Shown here: positions 6,926 through 14,461 of the stretch, one piece after another
Numbering within the stretch: the first letter of the stretch is position 1
How the letters are laid out: every line of letters begins with the position of its first letter
Assembly (NCBI GenBank): GCA_045576355.1
Contig: JAZNGG010000002.1
Span: 1-15,966, forward strand
Source of the DNA: Liminaster sp045576355
Lineage (GTDB): Bacteria > Bacteroidota > Bacteroidia > Bacteroidales > UBA3663
Length of the DNA: 15,966 nt
Reading direction: 5' to 3'
The notes under the pieces: model-generated
The model's database searches: none
What the model was told of the DNA's origin: nothing
What the model saw: only the letters and a program-made list of their open reading frames with translations
Made by a program: the position numbers and the translations under genes

Positions 6926-9318
6926 TGCTACCTCGTATGTCAATCTGGAGAACTCTCATCCTATTATCACTGCTCTGCTGCGGGAGTTTTGCTCTCAATG
7001 CTCAAGTTTACTATCTGCCAGAGGTGGAAGTAAAGAAGCCTTATGTGGTCCAACGAGGTGATACGACATCATACATCGTGGATCTGATAAAACGTAAGAC
7101 AGACCGAACGGTGGAAGATTTGCTTCGGATGATTCCCGGCATCGAGATCGGATCGGACGGCAGCATCTATTATAACGGAAAGTCGATCAGTCACTTTTAT
7201 ATCGAAGGGATGGATTTGCTCGGAGATAACTATACACTTGTCACACGCCATGTCTGCCCGGAAGACATACAGCTGATACAGGTGCTGGATAATCATCAGC
7301 CGGTGCGCGTATTGAAAAATCATGTCCTATCTGATCGGGGTGCCATCAACTTGAAACTCAAAAAAGAGAGTATGCTCAAGCCTTTGGGGCATCTTTCTGC
7401 CGGAGCAGGCTATTGTGATGATGTCACTGCCAAAGGGCAAATCCACACGTTGCTCGTCAAACCCAAAATGCAGCAACTCGGTCACTTGACATACAATCAT
7501 GACTCTTATTCGTCCGTACTCGAAAAGTCTTATACGACACCGACTCGCTATCTCACTACTTTTCTCGACAATAGTCTCTATAAACAAGATGTTTTTGATG
7601 TCGAGGATAACACTCTGAAAAGATATGCCCGGCAAAGAAAGTTGGTGGGGTGCTATAATTTACTGAAAAAGAATGATCACGGATATATTGTCAAACTCGA
7701 TGTGGCATATAGTCAAGAGAGAAAGTCCTATGGTCTGGATAGAGAAAACCGATATATGACAGCACCGGGAGAATATCTTACCAAAACGGAATCCAATCGG
7801 ACAATTCGCCGAGACGGTAATCTTAAAGTGGGACTGGACTTGGAGAAAAATGAAGATAATCTATATGTCAAACACCATACGGATGCGCTCTGGATGCGCA
7901 GTGACCATGACTATTTCATCCGAAACCTCTTGTCTCCCTCTGTCTCCCAATGGTCAAAAGGAGACTATATCAATCTGCAAAGTTCCACAACAGCCATCGT
8001 CCGAAAAGGAGATAAAAATTATAGCGGACGGATCAAAGCGGCTTATGTGCGCCGTCCGGGCAGCCGGTTGGAGATCTCTCCTTATGACAATCCGGATTCG
8101 ACCATCACACAAAGTTATGGAGGAGAGTCCTGCAACATCAATGCCTATTCAGGTTTGAGCCATTCGTTTGACGCTCATTTTCACATAGGATTTAACATCG
8201 ATCTGACTGCTCGATATGAAAGATTTTCATCGGCATCTTCTCTCAGAGCAGTACCGATGTATGATGACAATCGCTATCGGTCATGGGGAGCCCAAGCAAC
8301 TTGTACCCCTTATGCTGCCTATCGTGGAGAAAAGTTTAATGTCCGCCTGGAGATCCCTCTTTCTGCTCATGCTATGGAAGTGGACGACCGTATCACCAAC
8401 AAGACGCAACGTGTAACCACTCCGGACATTGGTGTTAAGCTCTCCTCATACGTTCACTTATCTCCTATGTGGAAACTGGATGGAGCAGCCGGTAAGGAGC
8501 GGCAATTGGGCGACCTAAGACAATTTATCATGTCTCCAATTTATATTTCCTATAATACTTTGGCAGCGTCCGGTGTCGGACATCTTTCAGACAAAGAGAT
8601 CTATTTTGGAAATTTATCTCTCAACTATCGCAATCAACTGGAAGGATGGTCTGCCCAACTATCCGGAGACACCAAACACATCTCCTCCAATCTTACTAAC
8701 AGTTCGACCATCGGAGAGCAAGACGAAACAGCAATTGTCTCAGGGCAATTTAACCAAAAACGTCATGCTCTTACAATGCGTATAGCCAAAAGTAATTTTG
8801 ATCAAGAATGGATAATCAAAGGGAATGTTTGGCTAAACTGGATGGAGAATAACATGATCCGTCAAAGTTACTCATACCGGGTGAATAGCCTGATAGAGAA
8901 TTACCATTTAAACATACAAAAATCCTTTTTTGAGCAACGACTATTATTGACGATCGCGGGCGGATATAATAAGATTGGCTACCGATACGACAGTGATGGC
9001 TCCGGAGCAAAAAATGGAAAGAACGATGAAGGTTTATGGTCTAATGACAACAAGATAGAAGTCTCTCTCCCTAAAGGTTTTTCTTTTTCTATAACCTCAC
9101 AAAATTTATGGCGATCAGATAGAGAAGCACGACATGAAATGTTTTATGATGGCGGGGTAGTATGGAGAAATCAAAATCTGGAAATCGAACTGACCATGTA
9201 TAATCTGACCAATCGAAAAATCTGGAGATCCCGTCATGCCGATGCCGGCGATCATTTCGCAATGACTTATTACCCGCGTCCCATCGAGTTTCAAATGATG
9301 ATAAAATACATTTTGTAA
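6925..9318 (+). CDS. TonB-dependent receptor-like outer-membrane protein (GLPGLI-associated)
   Basis: This 797-aa protein is a probable outer-membrane beta-barrel with a plug. The N-terminus is a signal peptide (WRTLILLSLLCCGSFALNA/Q). A plug-like domain follows at about residues 40-150, with RTVEDLLRMIPGIEIGSDG, YYNGKSISHFYIEGMDLLGD and RGAINLKLK. The remaining 640 residues alternate polar and aromatic residues as in barrel strands, and the C-terminus ends PIEFQMMIKYIL. The carboxypeptidase-like regulatory domain common at the N-terminus of Bacteroidota receptors is absent. The ATG at 6925 abuts the upstream stop; an ATG at 6937 (MSIWRTL) is an alternative that gives a more typical signal peptide. 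It is co-transcribed with the second GLPGLI gene. The substrate is unknown. If it is a true transporter, its energy would come from ExbBD-TonB, a set of which lies at 12388-14378. Confidence 0.85.
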   Translation: MLPRMSIWRTLILLSLLCCGSFALNAQVYYLPEVEVKKPYVVQRGDTTSYIVDLIKRKTDRTVEDLLRMIPGIEIGSDGSIYYNGKSISHFYIEGMDLLGDNYTLVTRHVCPEDIQLIQVLDNHQPVRVLKNHVLSDRGAINLKLKKESMLKPLGHLSAGAGYCDDVTAKGQIHTLLVKPKMQQLGHLTYNHDSYSSVLEKSYTTPTRYLTTFLDNSLYKQDVFDVEDNTLKRYARQRKLVGCYNLLKKNDHGYIVKLDVAYSQERKSYGLDRENRYMTAPGEYLTKTESNRTIRRDGNLKVGLDLEKNEDNLYVKHHTDALWMRSDHDYFIRNLLSPSVSQWSKGDYINLQSSTTAIVRKGDKNYSGRIKAAYVRRPGSRLEISPYDNPDSTITQSYGGESCNINAYSGLSHSFDAHFHIGFNIDLTARYERFSSASSLRAVPMYDDNRYRSWGAQATCTPYAAYRGEKFNVRLEIPLSAHAMEVDDRITNKTQRVTTPDIGVKLSSYVHLSPMWKLDGAAGKERQLGDLRQFIMSPIYISYNTLAASGVGHLSDKEIYFGNLSLNYRNQLEGWSAQLSGDTKHISSNLTNSSTIGEQDETAIVSGQFNQKRHALTMRIAKSNFDQEWIIKGNVWLNWMENNMIRQSYSYRVNSLIENYHLNIQKSFFEQRLLLTIAGGYNKIGYRYDSDGSGAKNGKNDEGLWSNDNKIEVSLPKGFSFSITSQNLWRSDREARHEMFYDGGVVWRNQNLEIELTMYNLTNRKIWRSRHADAGDHFAMTYYPRPIEFQMMIKYIL

Positions 9319-9390
9319 ATCCCTGCTTCTGCCAACAAGCGATGAGAAAACAAAAATGTAGATCTGTTACGTCACACTACGCGACATCAC

Positions 9391-9421
9391 AAAAAAGGCT
9401 GCATCCCGTCAGACACAGCCT
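9391..9421 (-). terminator. intrinsic terminator of the cysteine-rich lipoprotein gene
   Basis: On the minus strand, AGGCTG and CAGCCT form a six-bp stem that extends through wobble pairs, followed at once by a run of Ts (complement of 9391-9396). It lies 36 bp past the stop codon of the lipoprotein gene. Confidence 0.75.
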
Positions 9422-9456
9422 CCCTTTGAAACAAAGTATTATTCACATGCAATAAT

Positions 9457-9783
9457 TTACTTAGCAGCCTCTTTGGGGCATCCGGCTTTCTTCGGACATT
9501 CGCCCTGCTTGTCGCACTTTGCCTTTTGGCAAGAGTCTTTAGGGCAAGCCTGACATGCATCTTTCTTGGGGCATGCAGCCTGACAAGAGTCCTTAGGGCA
9601 CTGAGCCTTACAGCAGCTATCCATCGCACAGCAAGAGTCCTTAGGGCATGCTGACTGATGAGGACAAGCCACTTCTTCGACAACAACTGTTTCGGTAGTT
9701 TCAACAGCATCTTTTTTCGCGCCACCACAAGAAGCCATGCACATTACGACAAGTGCACCGGCAAAAAGAAATAATTTTTTCAT
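9457..9783 (-). CDS. small cysteine-rich lipoprotein, possible metal binder
   Basis: This 108-aa protein starts with a lipoprotein signal peptide (MKKLFLFAGALVVMCMAS/C, lipid-anchored Cys at 19). A short acidic, threonine/valine-rich linker follows, and then a tail of about 70 residues with 15 cysteines in CPKDSC-like repeats (CPKDSC occurs three times, with CC pairs and CPKK units between). I do not recognise a named family. Dense, regularly spaced cysteines with lysines in an exported protein suggest binding of soft metals such as Cu, Zn or Cd, or redox buffering, but this is inference. It has its own terminator and a TACTTTTG promoter box, so it looks like a single-gene unit between the receptor gene and porT. 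The repeated DNA suggests growth by internal duplication. The gene call is strong, the role weak. Confidence 0.8.
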   Translation of the reverse strand: MKKLFLFAGALVVMCMASCGGAKKDAVETTETVVVEEVACPHQSACPKDSCCAMDSCCKAQCPKDSCQAACPKKDACQACPKDSCQKAKCDKQGECPKKAGCPKEAAK

Positions 9784-9832
9784 TTTGAAGTTAGATTTAA
9801 TAAGTTGATAACAATTTTCTTTATTCTTTGGG

Positions 9833-9840
9833 CAAAAGTA
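9833..9840 (-). promoter_or_regulatory. -7 promoter box of the cysteine-rich lipoprotein gene
   Basis: Reading leftward, TACTTTTG matches TAnnTTTG exactly and lies about 50 bp before the ATG at 9783. A TTTG lies 23 bp further upstream, slightly beyond usual -33 spacing. Confidence 0.45.
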
Positions 9841-9958
9841 AACATTTTAATAACCTCTCCACTCAAATGGGGGTTATTTTGCTCCCCATTCACATATTTT
9901 AAACACAGAGTGCGCATTTTGTTATCTGCAGATGGCAAAGTCGATTTCTCGGGCAGTT

Positions 9959-10678
9959 TTACTCAAAGTAGAATATCAGTGAGACACTCTTGTTGCGAGC
10001 ACTGGCGAGGGCATCTGTGTACTGCATCATGGTTTTGTCTTTCAGATCACTGCGTTTGTGATCAAGCATATCGGCCAGGCCAATGTTAAACCTGAGTTCG
10101 GGGATGAACTTAAAGTAAGGGAGGTAGAAGTCACACCCCAATCCGATGTGGAGGCCAAAGTCCAGGCGACCAAAGACGATGGGGGTCTCTTTTTCGTGGG
10201 TAAAGTCGTAGAAGGCGCTGGCGCCACACATCATGTAGGGACGATAGTTATTGATGCGATGGGCGCTGTATTTGATGCTGATGGGCAGCTCCAGGTAGGA
10301 GGTTTTCAGACTCTGTTTCTCTCTCGTGCCGCTTTGGCTATCGAGAAAGACGATCTCTCGGGTCTGAAAGTAAAACATCGGGCAAGTGCGGAGGTTGAAA
10401 TGCTCCGTGATGGCGAGGTCTCCCAGGAGGCCGACACAAAAGGAGGGATTGATATCGGGCGACTCGGCATGCCATACTGCTCCCGTCTCGCTCGGCGTGC
10501 CGGTGTGTGTAAAGTTGATGTCGCTCATGTTGATACCCAATGCGAAGCCGTAGTGAAAGCGGCGAAAGTCAATATAGGGCAGGTTTTTAATTCCCTCTTT
10601 TTGTGCCAATAAGGGAGAACTGCTCATCCATGCAAGCAGTGTCAACAGGAGCGTATATATGATTTTTTGCCACTTCAT
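9959..10678 (-). CDS. porT: PorT family outer-membrane protein
   Basis: This 239-aa protein has a signal peptide (SSSPLLA/Q, about 25 residues) followed by the PorT/SprT-type opening NLPYIDFRRFHYGFALGINM. It is then a small beta-barrel of alternating strands (FNLRTCPMFYFQTREIVFL, YRPYMMCGASAFYDF) ending in an aromatic residue before the last Glu. PorT was described in Porphyromonas gingivalis as an outer-membrane component needed for gingipain export by the type IX secretion system. It lies downstream of nadK-yigZ on the same strand, separated from yigZ by a 118-bp repeat element, and no other type IX gene is visible. It could instead be a general OMP_b-brl_2 family barrel, but the NLPxxDxRRxHxGF opening favours PorT. 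No clear promoter box was found upstream. Confidence 0.75.
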   Translation of the reverse strand: MKWQKIIYTLLLTLLAWMSSSPLLAQKEGIKNLPYIDFRRFHYGFALGINMSDINFTHTGTPSETGAVWHAESPDINPSFCVGLLGDLAITEHFNLRTCPMFYFQTREIVFLDSQSGTREKQSLKTSYLELPISIKYSAHRINNYRPYMMCGASAFYDFTHEKETPIVFGRLDFGLHIGLGCDFYLPYFKFIPELRFNIGLADMLDHKRSDLKDKTMMQYTDALASARNKSVSLIFYFE

Positions 10679-10716
10679 CGATTATAATAACGGCAATTTC
10701 AGAGATTTATTGTATA

Positions 10717-10834
10717 GGGGCTGCGCCCTGCGATGGCTATGGCTATGGCTATGGCTATGGCGATTTGGTTGAAGGGTTTATGGACTGCCATCAGCCATCG
10801 CCATCAGCCATCGCCATCGCAGGACGAAGTCCCC
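10717..10834. repeat. 118-bp composite element: two inverted hairpin-plus-GATGGC units
   Basis: The left unit reads on the plus strand as hairpin GGGC-TGC-GCCC (10718-10728), then TGCGATGGC and a run of TATGGC hexamers to about 10762. The right unit reads on the minus strand as hairpin GGAC-TTC-GTCC (10832-10822), then TGCGATGGC and GATGGC/TGATGGC repeats to 10787. The arms CTGCGATGGC and GCCATCGCAG match perfectly. The two hairpins differ in bases but both keep pairing. This is the layout of REP/BIME-like dispersed elements, although I cannot show other copies. The stop codon of yigZ lies inside the right unit. Confidence 0.8.
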
Positions 10835-11433
10835 AAATCATCGCAAAATGTCACCGTCCTCAGTTGCTCTAAACGCTCGACGAGGCGGGGCATGCCGCTC
10901 AGGCGCAACGCAAGATCAAGCCGACAGTCTAATGCGAAATCCTGACGCAGCACCGTGGCATTCTCCTCTTTGACTATCCGCATCACGTCGCCCACAGACG
11001 GATATTCGAACTTGATTCGAATGACATCTTCCACCAGCCGCTCTTCGATGGTGGCAGCGGTCAATGCCTCTGCTGCAGCAGCCCGATAAGCCTCGATCAG
11101 TCCGCTTGTCCCCAGCTTAATGCCGCCGAAATATCTCACAACGATGACGACAAGATCGGTCAAATCGAAAGAATTGATCTGACCCAATATAGGTTTGCCG
11201 GCTGTGCCGGATGGTTCTCCATCATCATTACTCCGATAGTCTTTCCGCTCCCACCCGATCATATAGGCCCAGCAGACATGACGAGCATCGTAATACTCTT
11301 TCCGATAGATCGCAATGATCTCTTTCGCCTCCTCGACCGTGCGACACGGCTCGGCAAAGGCGAGAAACTTACTCATCTTCTCCTTATAGAGTCCCTCAGA
11401 AGAGGCGGCTATGGTGCGAAACGTATCTTTCAT
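10804..11433 (-). CDS. yigZ: YigZ/IMPACT family protein
   Basis: This 209-aa protein belongs to the YigZ/IMPACT (UPF0029) family, whose members resemble eukaryotic IMPACT; the bacterial role is poorly defined, possibly linked to translation. Signature segments are YYDARHVCWAYMIG, DDGEPSGTAGKPIL and VRYFGGIKLGTSGLIEAYR, followed by the smaller C-terminal domain. I chose the ATG at 11433 because it overlaps the nadK stop as ATGA and gives the usual family N-terminus. A GTG at 11460 would add nine residues. Its final residues (SSCDGDG) are encoded by the repeat element downstream, so the native C-terminus has probably been altered. It is transcribed with nadK. Confidence 0.9.
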   Translation of the reverse strand: MKDTFRTIAASSEGLYKEKMSKFLAFAEPCRTVEEAKEIIAIYRKEYYDARHVCWAYMIGWERKDYRSNDDGEPSGTAGKPILGQINSFDLTDLVVIVVRYFGGIKLGTSGLIEAYRAAAAEALTAATIEERLVEDVIRIKFEYPSVGDVMRIVKEENATVLRQDFALDCRLDLALRLSGMPRLVERLEQLRTVTFCDDLGTSSCDGDG

Positions 11434-12236
11434 CCTCTCTTGGGCGTGGGTGCTCCCCACATCAGTTTCTTACGCAAAGTGTCATAAAACGAACTCTCCG
11501 GGCGGCGAACGACCTTGACCTGATAGTCTGACTTGCGCAACTGCAGTCGATATTGTGTCGTCAGGTGTAACGGGTTGCCATCTATAGCCACCAGGAAAAG
11601 GCCATTACGACTGCTCACCTCTATGTCCAACACCGCATGATCATGGATCACCAACGGACGGGTGGTCAGCGAATGAGGGGCTATCGGGACTATCAGCAAG
11701 CTATCTGAGTGTGGCTCGAGAATCGGACCTCCTGCACTCATGGCATATGCTGTCGATCCGGTCGGTGTCGCTATTACAAGGCCGTCGGCATCATATCTGT
11801 TGAGAAATGTGCCATCCACCCAGACACTCACACTCACCATAGAGGACTGATCTCGCTTTAAGACAGCAATCTCATTGAGCGCATCCTGCTGGAATGTCTG
11901 CCTGCAACCGGGAATCTCCAGATGTAACAGCGAGCGGTTTTCCACCACATAATGCCCGGCAAGGATCTCCGGCAATGCCTCGTCTGCCTCCTCCAACTGG
12001 ATGTCTGAGAGAAAACCGAGATGACCGGCATTGATGCCCAGAATGGGGATATCCGCGCGCCCGACGACCTGTGCCATACGGAGAAATGTGCCATCTCCGC
12101 CGATGCTCAAGGCCATATCGACCTCCTGAAGACGATCTGCCGAAGTGACCACTTCCACTGAGGGTAAACCCGACAAGATCTGCATGACACGATCTCGGGC
12201 TTCTCGTTTTGACGAACCAAATAAGGCTATCTTCAT
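11430..12236 (-). CDS. nadK: NAD kinase
   Basis: This 268-aa cytoplasmic enzyme phosphorylates NAD+ to NADP+ using ATP or polyphosphate. The diagnostic motifs are all present: GGDGTFLR with GGDG at 46-49, GINAGHLGFL at 67-76, the NE pair at 121-122, and DGLVIATPTGSTAY at 151-164 followed by GGP. The ATG at 12236 opens with MKIALFGS, the expected family start. An upstream ATG at 12368 would add 44 residues that are not typical of the family. The gene overlaps yigZ by four bases (ATGA), so the two are coupled. It is divergent from the exbB operon. In many Bacteroidales, as I recall, pdxJ lies between nadK and exbB; it is absent here. Nothing unusual is seen in the catalytic motifs. Confidence 0.95.
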   Translation of the reverse strand: MKIALFGSSKREARDRVMQILSGLPSVEVVTSADRLQEVDMALSIGGDGTFLRMAQVVGRADIPILGINAGHLGFLSDIQLEEADEALPEILAGHYVVENRSLLHLEIPGCRQTFQQDALNEIAVLKRDQSSMVSVSVWVDGTFLNRYDADGLVIATPTGSTAYAMSAGGPILEPHSDSLLIVPIAPHSLTTRPLVIHDHAVLDIEVSSRNGLFLVAIDGNPLHLTTQYRLQLRKSDYQVKVVRRPESSFYDTLRKKLMWGAPTPKRG

Positions 12237-12278
12237 AATTTTACCGACTTTTATGTGCTTAATTTGCAGAATTATTGC

Positions 12279-12286
12279 TATTTTTG
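12279..12286 (+). promoter_or_regulatory. -7 promoter box of the exbB-exbD-tonB operon
   Basis: TATTTTTG matches TAnnTTTG. No well-spaced TTG -33 box is seen. Transcription would start near 12292, giving a leader of about 95 nt to the preferred exbB ATG at 12388, or 45 nt to an upstream ATG at 12337. Confidence 0.45.
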
Positions 12287-12387
12287 CACCGGAATAGACA
12301 TAACTCCGACGCAAAGATGCCAATTCTTTTGCATTTATGCAATATTGCGAGACGAAAAGTATTAACAATTATATTTCTACACTCCAG

Positions 12388-13077
12388 ATGATCCAGTCAG
12401 ATACTCTTACTACAGTAGCAGAACTTACCGCCTCTCAAGAGGCAGTCAACGAAGGTCTTTCTTTTTGGCACATGGCTATCACCGGCGGATGGCTGATGAT
12501 CCCATTAGCGCTGTTGTCCCTTCTCGCGGTCTATATCTTTGTCGAACGCTTTATCGTGATCCGTAAAGCCCGACAGGATGCGCCCTACTTTATGGATCGC
12601 ATCCGGGAGTTTCTGGCAGAGGGCAAAGTGGATGCCGCCATCAAAGTGTGCCGCTCGACACGAGCACCATACGCATCCATGATCGAAAAGGGAATCATGC
12701 GCATCGGACGGCCGACAGCCGACATCCAGGCTGCCATCGAGAATGCCGGCAACCTTCAGGTAGCACAGATGGAGAAAGGTTTTAACATGCTTGCCACCAT
12801 CTCCTCCGGAGCTCCGATGATCGGTTTTTTAGGGACCGTAACCGGTATGGTACGGGCATTTTATGATATGGCCAACGCCGGTAACAATGCAGACATCACT
12901 CTCCTCTCGAGCGGTATCTATCAGGCATTGACCACCACTATCGCCGGACTCATCGTCGGCATCATAGCCATGTTTGCCTATAACTACTTAGTATCATCCC
13001 TGGACAAGGTGGTCAACGAGATGGAAGCCAAAACCATGGAGTTTATGGACTTCCTACAGCAGAAAAATCAGATCTAA
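12388..13077 (+). CDS. exbB: MotA/TolQ/ExbB proton channel family protein
   Basis: This 229-aa inner-membrane protein is the ExbB subunit of the TonB energy complex, which uses proton flow to drive outer-membrane receptors. The first membrane segment is at about 33-53 (GGWLMIPLALLSLLAVYIFV). The conserved second (SSGAPMIGFLGTVTGMVRAF) and third (ALTTTIAGLIVGIIAMFAYN) segments carry the Gly- and Thr-rich pore sequences of the family. I chose the ATG at 12388 (MIQSDTLTTV) because related proteins start with a short periplasmic segment before WLMIP. An ATG at 12337 would add 17 residues. exbD follows 21 bp downstream and then tonB, forming a complete operon. TolQ is the alternative, but the adjacent tonB supports ExbB. 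Confidence 0.9.
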   Translation: MIQSDTLTTVAELTASQEAVNEGLSFWHMAITGGWLMIPLALLSLLAVYIFVERFIVIRKARQDAPYFMDRIREFLAEGKVDAAIKVCRSTRAPYASMIEKGIMRIGRPTADIQAAIENAGNLQVAQMEKGFNMLATISSGAPMIGFLGTVTGMVRAFYDMANAGNNADITLLSSGIYQALTTTIAGLIVGIIAMFAYNYLVSSLDKVVNEMEAKTMEFMDFLQQKNQI

Positions 13078-13098
13078 ACTTTTCTTCCTGATCCCATC

Positions 13099-13509
13099 AT
13101 GGCTCTCAAACGCAGAAATAAAATACAGACCACCTTCAGCCTGTCGTCCATGACAGACGTTATCTTCCTATTGCTGATTTTCTTTATGGTAACCTCAACG
13201 GTCGTATTCCCCAATGCCATCAAAGTGCTCTTGCCTCAGAGTAAGAAGCAAACCTCCGCAGCACCATTGGCAAGAGTTACCATAGACGAGCAGCTCAATT
13301 ACTACGTTGCGTTCGGCAACGAAAGGGAGAGAGAGGTGACATTTGACGAAATAACAGTTTTCCTCCGAGATGCTCAACAGAAAGAACCGACCATGTATGT
13401 CGCGCTCTATGCTGATGAGACCGTTCCTTATCGGGAAGTGGTCAGAGTACTCGATATCGCAACACACGAAAACTTCAAAATGGTATTGGCGACCCGCCCC
13501 GTAAAATAA
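13099..13509 (+). CDS. exbD: ExbD/TolR family biopolymer transport protein
   Basis: This 136-aa protein has a short cytoplasmic N-terminus (MALKRRNKIQTTFSLSSMTD), one membrane segment (VIFLLLIFFMVTSTVV) with the conserved Asp just before it that serves in proton coupling in ExbD, and a periplasmic domain ending in VVRVLDIATHENFKMVLAT. Its length is normal for the family. The stop codon TAA overlaps the tonB ATG by one base (TAATG), which implies coupled translation and a fixed ratio with TonB. Confidence 0.92.
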   Translation: MALKRRNKIQTTFSLSSMTDVIFLLLIFFMVTSTVVFPNAIKVLLPQSKKQTSAAPLARVTIDEQLNYYVAFGNEREREVTFDEITVFLRDAQQKEPTMYVALYADETVPYREVVRVLDIATHENFKMVLATRPVK

Positions 13510-14378
13510 TGGACAACGAGCGCAAACAACGGCTCATCAGCCTCAGCATAACCATCGCTTTTCACGCACTGATCGTGATCCTGCTCTTGCTCTTCGGCTT
13601 CCCTAAAATAGAGCCGCAGGAGGAGAGCGGCATCTTGGTTATGGTCGGGTATGAGGCCGAAGCAAGTGGCACCGCACCGGCTCAGGGCGAACCGATGGTT
13701 CAACCTGCCGAAAGCGCTCCCACTCCCGCTACGACACCTCCCACACCTCCGACTAAGGCTCCTCCGATGATCTCTCAAGAGGCCGAAGAAGCGCCCGCCA
13801 TAGCAGAGCAGAAAAAGGAGCAGGAGAAAAACAAAGAGGAGGAGAAGAGAAAACAAGAGGAAGCCCAGCGGCTGGCAGAAGAGCGACGCCGCGCTCAAGA
13901 AGCTGAAGCAGAGCGACAAAGAGCACTCGAAGAGGAGCGCAAACGTCAAGAAGCAGCGATCAGAAACCTTGCTGCCAATGCTTTTGGTAATACAGGCGCA
14001 GGAGGCAATGCCTCCAATTCCGGCACAGCCACAGCAGGCGATGGTGTGCAGGGATCTCCCAATGGCAACAGCACGACCGGAGCATCATCCGGTTCGCCCG
14101 GATGGGGTTCTTATGACTTAGGGGGACGAGGGTTGAGAGGGAGCCTCCCGAAACCGGCATTTAATGTCAATAGTTCCGGCATCGTCGTCGTCACTATCGC
14201 TGTCAATGCGTCGGGAGACGTGACCGCCGCCAACATTTCACCCAAAGGAACAACAACTACAGACCGTAATCTGCGAGACGCAGCATTGAGCGCAGCTAGA
14301 AAAACGCGTTTTGAAACCAAGGCCGGAACTGAAATCCAATACGGAACCATCACTTATCGCTTTGACAGCGACAACTGA
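13509..14378 (+). CDS. tonB: TonB family energy transducer
   Basis: This 289-aa protein has the TonB layout: a cytoplasmic start (MDNERKQRL), a membrane anchor at about 11-31 (ITIAFHALIVILLLLFGF), and a Pro/Thr-rich stretch at about 65-95. A long charged Glu/Lys/Arg coiled-coil (about 100-152) and a Gly/Asn/Ser/Thr-rich linker (about 157-200) follow. The C-terminal TonB domain runs from about 205 (LPKPAFNVNSSGIVVVTIAV) to TITYRF. It spans the periplasm and passes energy from ExbBD to outer-membrane receptors. It overlaps exbD by one base. The coiled-coil middle is also reminiscent of TolA, but the TonB-type C-terminal domain fits better and is usual in Bacteroidota. Confidence 0.88.
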   Translation: MDNERKQRLISLSITIAFHALIVILLLLFGFPKIEPQEESGILVMVGYEAEASGTAPAQGEPMVQPAESAPTPATTPPTPPTKAPPMISQEAEEAPAIAEQKKEQEKNKEEEKRKQEEAQRLAEERRRAQEAEAERQRALEEERKRQEAAIRNLAANAFGNTGAGGNASNSGTATAGDGVQGSPNGNSTTGASSGSPGWGSYDLGGRGLRGSLPKPAFNVNSSGIVVVTIAVNASGDVTAANISPKGTTTTDRNLRDAALSAARKTRFETKAGTEIQYGTITYRFDSDN

Positions 14379-14421
14379 TCCCTTTTATTTTATCCTAAAA
14401 ACTTTTTTCTAATGATCAGTT
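14373..14421. terminator. weak inverted repeat between tonB and the convergent DUF4491 gene
   Basis: AACTGATC (14373-14380) and GATCAGTT (14414-14421) pair perfectly around a 33-base A/T-rich loop. The tonB stop codon lies in the left arm. It could serve as a shared terminator for the two converging genes, but the loop is long and no T run follows directly. Confidence 0.25.
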
Positions 14422-14461
14422 TCTGACCGCGATATCCACATCGATCGGCCAGACATCTTTT

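Noticed and set aside
9319..9390. Terminator for the receptor gene
   Set aside because: No stem with a T run was seen on the plus strand; the hairpin at 9391-9421 has its T run on the minus strand only.
9457..9783. Cysteine-rich peptide as a RiPP (lanthipeptide-like) precursor
   Set aside because: It has a lipoprotein signal peptide and internal repeats, and no maturation enzyme or peptide exporter is nearby.
10058..10612. 184-aa plus-strand frame
   Set aside because: It lies wholly antisense to the PorT-family gene, which has a signal peptide and barrel pattern; the opposite frame has neither.
10730..10820. CRISPR array
   Set aside because: The repeats are hexamers with no spacers, in two inverted blocks, and no cas genes are nearby.
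10733..10945. Plus-strand frame beginning MAMAMAMAMAIW
   Set aside because: It is the translation of the TATGGC array running into the antisense of yigZ; no family, no promoter, and it crosses the repeat element.
12237..12368. 44-residue N-terminal extension of NAD kinase
   Set aside because: The extension is not typical of the family and overlaps the divergent exbB promoter; MKIALFGS at 12236 is the standard start.
13428..13949. 173-aa minus-strand frame with Leu/Phe-rich stretches
   Set aside because: It is antisense to tonB; the Leu-rich pattern is the complement of the Glu/Lys coiled-coil codons.
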